From assembly GCA_050084515.1 (NCBI GenBank), contig CM114272.1, positions 44,330,001-44,394,000 on the forward strand: a stretch of 64,000 nt of DNA. Direction: 5' to 3'. Positions 58,760 to 64,000 of this stretch are shown here, one piece after another. The translations under genes were made by a program, and so were the position numbers. Position 1 is the stretch's first letter; each line of letters starts with the position of its first letter. This DNA is from Blasia pusilla (lineage: Eukaryota > Marchantiophyta > Marchantiopsida > Blasiales). The notes under the pieces are model-generated. The model saw only the letters and a list, made by a program, of their open reading frames with translations. It had not been told where the DNA came from and searched no databases.

Positions 58760-60560
58760 AAAGATGGTGGAATGGTGACCACAGCTAAACAGATCCGACA
58801 TGTGTTGGAAGGCCATTACAAGGAGTTAGGCAGGAAGCCCGCTCGGACATCCCTTGAAGAGCAGAACTTCGAGAGGGTGGTGGAGGATTTTGTTAAGATA
58901 CAACGGGAGAAGGCAGATGATGAGGTTGAGCTGAACAACCCATATAATGATTGGTTCTCCCTGGCTGAGGTGGGAGCAGCGATCAAAGAACTTGTGAACC
59001 ACAAAGCAGGCGGTGGTGATGAGCTTGTGAATGAGCTGTTGAAGTATGGCGATGCTGCTATGGCTCGTTCTCTAGTGAGTCTCTTCAACCTGGTCTGGTG
59101 GGCAGAAGTCATCCCACAAAGATGGCGGATGGGAGTCATCGTGAACCTCTTCAAGAAGGGTGAGCGATAAGACCCTGGAAACTACAGGGGTATTACATTG
59201 CTGAGTGTAGTCGGAAAGCTCCTATGCCGTATACTCAACAATAGGATCTCTATGTACATGGAGGAGAATTTTGTCATCAAGGAAGGCCAGGCTGGCTTCC
59301 GGCAAGCCCAAGGATGCGTGGACCACATCTTCACCTTGAGTCAGATCATCCAGGGTGGAAAAAAGAGGGGAAACCCACCTATTGCTTCTTCTTGGACCTC
59401 AAGAAGGCATACGACATTGTATGGCGTGACGGGCTTTCTTATAGCCTGTGGAAGGCAGGGCTGAGAGGGAAAATGTGGAGGGTGGTGGAGAAGATGTACC
59501 AGAACACAAGGAGTAGAGTTCTGGTGAATGGCCAAAAGAGTGGGACATTTGACATCAAGCAAGGAGTGGCTCAAGGATGCCCGCTCTCCCCCACCCTCTT
59601 CAACATTTTCGTGAATTCCCTATTGGAAGAAATGGAGGATAGTGGACTAGGCATACGGGTGGGCAACAACTCATGTTGCCCTCATACCATTTGTCCCTCG
59701 CTGGAATACGGGGCAGCAGTGTGGGATGCCAACACCAAACAAAGGGATAGGCTTGAAGCTGTGCAGCTGAAGGCGTTTCGGGGTATGATGTCAACTTCAT
59801 CACAAACAGCCCGCGTTGGTGTGAGATTAGAACTAGGTGTGGAACCCTTGGAGGATAGACGTGACATCGCGAAGTTGAAATGGCGGAGGCAGCTGGAGAC
59901 AATGGACTCCCATCGCTATCCTAAAGAGATGATGGGGAAAACCTGGACCCAAAGAAGACCACTAAAACAGGCCAAGAGATTGTGCAAGCATCCAAGCTCC
60001 CTGCAGGGCCTAAACTGTGGGAGCAAGATGAGAAAGCATTCGTGGATACCATAACCAAAGCAGTGGGCAAACGCTCACAGCAGAACAACATGCAGGAAGC
60101 CATGAAGATGTCTGACCTCTCTCTTTTGATGGTATATCCCGAGAGGGCAGAACTGAAGAACTATTTGCGGGGAACCCCTTGCTTGGGAACCCGGCTCAAG
60201 TTCAAGTTCAGGACGGGGGAAATCCCCTTGAACCATAAGAAAAGCAGGATGGGAACACAACTAAACTCTTGCGCCTTGTGTGACGATGGGGACAAAACCT
60301 CTAGTCATTACTTGGTCTCCTGTGCAAAATTCACAACACACATAGCAAGAGCATATCTTTGATATTGCTAATTGGTAGCACCAGAATTTTTCAACACATT
60401 CAGTAGCCTTGATTCATTGCCCAAAGTCTCTTTGCCTTTGGTAAGTAATATCTATTGGGGATCCCAATCAGGTAAAGTAGATTGTGTGGTGAAGAGTTTC
60501 TTGGTTGACACTTGGAAGCTCCGCACAAACACATTTTTGGTCAAGACTCACACTATATGA
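58760..60560 (+). pseudogene. Non-LTR (LINE) reverse transcriptase with the catalytic core deleted
   Basis: RT motifs in order: FNLVWWAEVIPQRWRMG; NYRGITLLSVVGKLLCRIL; motif A CFFLDLKKAYDIVW; and GVAQGCPLSPTLFNIF (motif B). The YADD motif C and surrounding sequence are missing, with a direct join at about 59670 to LEYGAAVWDAN. It then continues with RLEAVQLKAFRGM and a C-terminal zinc motif CALCDDGDKTSSHYLVSC. A TAA (about 59168) and a frameshift (about 59365) also interrupt it. The style differs from the usual plant L1 RT (which reads YRPISL). The clade is not assigned. No endonuclease domain is visible in the preserved part. Confidence 0.8.
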
Positions 60561-60691
60561 GAGTGTCTCCCTCCTCTCATATGGTACCTTCTTCACTTGC
60601 TTCTCTCTCTACACCCATCCCAGTCTCAAGCACCGTCTAACCAGGGCGCAGGGTCTATGGTCGCAAGGCTACGACAGACACTACTTAATGA

Positions 60692-60938
<247 letters not shown>

Positions 60939-60981
60939 GCTGACTATAAAGTTTGGTGCAGAGATTCAAGTGTTATAATCA

Positions 60982-61500
60982 TTGGTGGCTATTCTGAGGG
61001 AAAAGAAATTGTATTGGAAGAATGTGAGGGAAGGGAAACCACTCCCAACTGGTCTGCCACCCACTCCACATCCAACCATGTTTGGTCAGGTGAGGGTAGT
61101 ATTTGTCCCTGACAATATATCTCGATGGAGGTTGACATGGATAAAGAGAAAATTTCTAGAATGTGGTGGGCATGTGGATGACACGGTGGATAGGAATACC
61201 ACCCAATTGATTTGCCGATCCTTTTCCAAAGCTTGTAGATATCATGAAACGACATTGATTCATTTGTGGGTCTCATCTCAAGGTCTGTATGTGCTTCATT
61301 ACAACTAGGTCAAAGAATCCATTGAATTGGGGCACTTGGTAGAAAGTAGTCCACATGACTTGATTGGAAACAAGCCAGTGAAATAGCCATACTGGATCAA
61401 CCAAGTCTCTGGAGACATGGAGGAGCTTACAGATGAGCGGCAAACCATAGATGACGAAGAAACATATTCCACCAGTTTGGATAGTTGCGAAAGTAGTGCA
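60982..61500 (+). pseudogene. BRCT-like gene fragment
   Basis: The frame from 60982 reads ...PPTPHPTMFGQVRVVFVPDN, then WIKRKFLECGGHVDD and TTQLICRS. This has the pattern of a BRCT domain first half (beta strand, helix, GG turn, TxLI strand). After a possible short gt...ag intron-like gap (61283-61308) comes VKESIELGHLVESSPHDL, like a BRCT C-terminal helix (WxxSI..g.lv.e..Y). TAG codons then end it. It resembles the N-terminal BRCT of X-family polymerases, but that identity is uncertain. Isolated fragment, probably a captured or dying exon. Confidence 0.4.
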
Positions 61501-61769
61501 TAGACCGTGTACTAAGACATGTATTTTTGTATTCAATGTGGGTTCTGTCTCACTGATTTTGCCCCAATACTAGGTTGCTTGAATATGTCCACATGCAATG
61601 ACTACATTCCAAGTTGGCCAATCAATTGTATAAAGGTGGGGAATATCAACAACCTTGCGCATTTTTGTTACCACACTATAAGTTTATAAACATATTTTTG
61701 TATGGTTGATAGTGAAGTTTAATAAAAATGGAAGTTGGATATAAACGAATTGGTACTAGGAGTATAGTT

Positions 61770-61905
61770 GAATTTCCACTTTGGGAAGTGATCCTTAACC
61801 TCTTACAATAGTTCAAGAGCCAATGAGGTAACCTATAAGCATGGGTTACCATGGAAAGAGCTCAGACGAGGAAATGGGGTATACCCAAAGAGAGGAATCA
61901 AACAA
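61770..61905 (+). repeat. Gypsy D-type spacer fragment
   Basis: gggaagtgatccttaacctc ... aagcatgggttaccatgga ... ggggtatacccaaagagag aligns with the centre of the copy D spacer (gtaagtggcccttgacctcc ... ttaccatggagagagc ... gtatacctcaaggagag). Confidence 0.6.
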
Positions 61906-63400
61906 GAGGATGCCCAAGAGACAAATTGTACTTAATCCCTAGTGAATCAATTGGTATTTCCATTCTGTAATCATGCTACCCAACGAACAAACTTTGGAAA
62001 AGTATGTCCTCCTTTTTCTCTAATCCATCCATGGGGGGATCTTAGATATCTTACGGCATTCAACCTTTTATCACTACCATTCTAAGAAATTCCGTATAAT
62101 AATTTAGTTTTTATATTGTTTGCTTTGATACGGCCACGAGGACTTCACCCACACTTGAACTTAAGTTCTAATAACTAACAATATAATATTCCTCCTTACG
62201 AAGATCAAGGCCCAAATGGAGGTCAAGTTCTAATTGATCCCTTTCAGTTAGCCCAATCGGAGGCTTGATAACACGACTAGAGAACAAAGGCTTTAGATAG
62301 AATTGGAACTTAAGTTCCATTTTTGCAAAACCTAAGGGCATGAACTTCCATCTACATTCTAGTAGAATTAGAACTTAAGTTTCCATTTATTAACGCTAAT
62401 ACATCTAAGATAAGATTTGAATGTACAACTAGAAGGTCTTATCAATTTGGCACAGTTGTCAAAAAACTCTCATTTAATCACTTTCAGGCTGTAGTAGGCC
62501 CAAGATGTCGAGAAGAAAAATACCATTCTTGAATATTTTATTTTCTTGCTCTAGTACTCTGTGGGGAAAAAAAAAAGGACTCAATTGCCTGCAAATGAAG
62601 ATGAGTGGGACAAAGAACCTCGGAAGAAGTGAATCTACTCTTGTAGGGAAGATTTTGATTCAGATTCAAATGAACTTAAGTCCTAAATTTACCCTAAAGC
62701 AAGAACGACTTGAAGGAAATCAAAATCATCAAGGGAGCGAGAAATCTAGAAAAATTTTAATTCACTGTATTTTTCAATTTTTGTATTTAGAATAGATTTT
62801 TGAAAGCGTTTTAAAAGGACATAGCCTCCCTCAAAACAAGCCTCCCAAAAAGCATAGGGCATGTGTCATGCTCCAAAATTTAAAAAAATTTGAATTCTTC
62901 AATAAAGTGGATCCAAAACTTTTTTAAACAATTAATTAAACTTACACCCAAGTTTCTTTGAGAGATTGACAGCCTAGCATTGAGAATTCATGGACTTCAC
63001 ATGAAAATTTTAAGGGTAAAAAGAAAATCCTAAATTTATAGAGCACTAGTGTAGAGTCCATGCTTTGAATTAGCTCAAATAATCTCGCTATCCAATACCA
63101 ATCCCTTAAGAAAATATATTGATCTTGAGCTAGTATGATGGGTAATTGTTGTCAAATAATTTAATTATTTAATATCTTAATCAATTTTGAGCAAATTTCA
63201 TGGATTAAGAGGATGAGTGATCTTATGTTTGGAGAGGACAAATGTTCTAAACGTAAAATTTATTTATTTATTTATTCTCATTATTATTATGATAATTTTA
63301 ACATTAAAATATTATATTAATAATAATTTAAATTTATGATTTTATTTTGTTTATTCGTTTTTTTAACATGCGAACTCGAAAAACATTTTCGTATCCAAAT
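61906..63400. other. AT-rich intergenic, no gene seen
   Basis: Contains several copies of a GGAACTTAAGTTCC-type palindromic word (about 62160, 62305, 62370) but no coding frame that I can support. Confidence 0.45.
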
Positions 63401-63839
63401 AGTAGTAGACAAGGCTACAGAATTTAGCTGGCACGTCACCCACCATAATGCGCTGAATGCAGCAGTCCGACATTGATTCTTGTTCCCGCCGGGAAGATGA
63501 CCGTCACCGTCGGATGGAAATATCCCAGTTAAAAGGCGTCAGGAGTACAACAGGATCCACTAAAGGACTTCCCGGTGACGGCCCTGTCGGATCTGGCAAC
63601 GGGAAAGAGAAAGGAGGAAGCACTGAGGGCTACTGAATACCGGCCACCGATCCCTAGTTCGTCCTGACTGGACTGAAGGTCATAGCCAACTGGGACGATC
63701 TCGCGTAGCCATCTTCCCGTCCACCTACCTACCGTGGCTGAAAACGTTACAAGTTTCAGGGAAACGAGCACTTTCAGTGGCTGGATAGACAGAGATCGAC
63801 GGTCTTCCTGAATCGTTCCTGGGAAAACATCCTCACACC

Positions 63840-64000
63840 ATGGCGAGGAAGGACTCACGACTATCGTCCGTTAAGCTGATACGCATATTACGCAACGAGA
63901 CGCAGCAACGACGAGAAGCGTCCCCCTCGGAATCTCGACCCGCTATTCGCATGATAACGCCACAGTTACAGTCGGCGTTTAGCATGGTGGTATGCAACGG
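63840..64000 (+). CDS. Possible first exon of a gene running off the window
   Basis: In a GC-rich stretch beginning about 63410, an ATG at 63840 (CACCATGGCG, good plant start context) opens a frame without stop to the window edge (53 codons, MARKDSRLSSVKLIRILRNE...). It is basic at the N-terminus. I recognise no family. An opposite-strand open frame (63529-63858) overlaps it and is an alternative. Confidence 0.3.
   Translation, partial: MARKDSRLSSVKLIRILRNETQQRREASPSESRPAIRMITPQLQSAFSMVVCN

Overview
The window is nuclear DNA of a land plant. Two host genes show plant-type GT-AG introns and are readable end to end. On the minus strand (7351-11665) lies a multi-span membrane protein of the plant rolling-stone-like family. 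On the plus strand (35740-39043) lies the third subunit of DNA polymerase delta (POLD3). Almost everything else is nested, decayed transposable elements. The abundance of old LTR elements, an unusual LINE and a DNMT3-type methyltransferase inside an LTR element suggest a large genome, perhaps of a non-seed plant (lycophyte, fern or similar). That lineage guess is inference only.

Layout: 1-5515 holds decayed CACTA (TNP2-type) transposase pieces, a SWIM zinc-finger pseudogene and a copia LTR scrap. 6098-6700 is a Helitron 3' end on the minus strand. 7351-11665 is the membrane-protein gene, with a 272-bp MITE (12073-12344) and a plus-strand Helitron 3' end (13238) upstream of it. 13589-24715 holds two Ty3/gypsy copies placed head to head: copy A (minus) and copy D (plus). 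24971-29817 is a Ty1/copia element with both LTRs, PBS, PPT and a 5-bp target duplication. 29818-35739 is mostly intergenic, with hairpins and a candidate Helitron 5' end. 41101-43035 holds fragments of the same gypsy family (copy E), a MITE and a copia LTR. 43230-44250 is a decayed hAT transposase. 45097-56831 is a second copia element split by gypsy copy B (46878-55817). 56832-58580 is gypsy copy C. 58760-60560 is a LINE, followed by a perfect (CT)120 tract and a BRCT-like gene fragment. A new gene may begin at 63840.

The notable system is the Ty3/gypsy family of copies A to E. From the overlapping copies its polyprotein order is gag with two zinc knuckles, aspartic protease, DNMT3-like C5-cytosine methyltransferase, reverse transcriptase, RNase H, integrase, and a C-terminal PHD finger. 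Methyltransferase sequence survives in four copies, and in copy C it is an uninterrupted 457-codon frame with all key motifs. PHD fingers survive in two copies. The element would thus carry both a DNA-methylation writer and a histone-tail-reader-like module. The copies also share very short terminal repeats (about 100-140 bp) duplicated around a 370-520 bp spacer at the 3' end.
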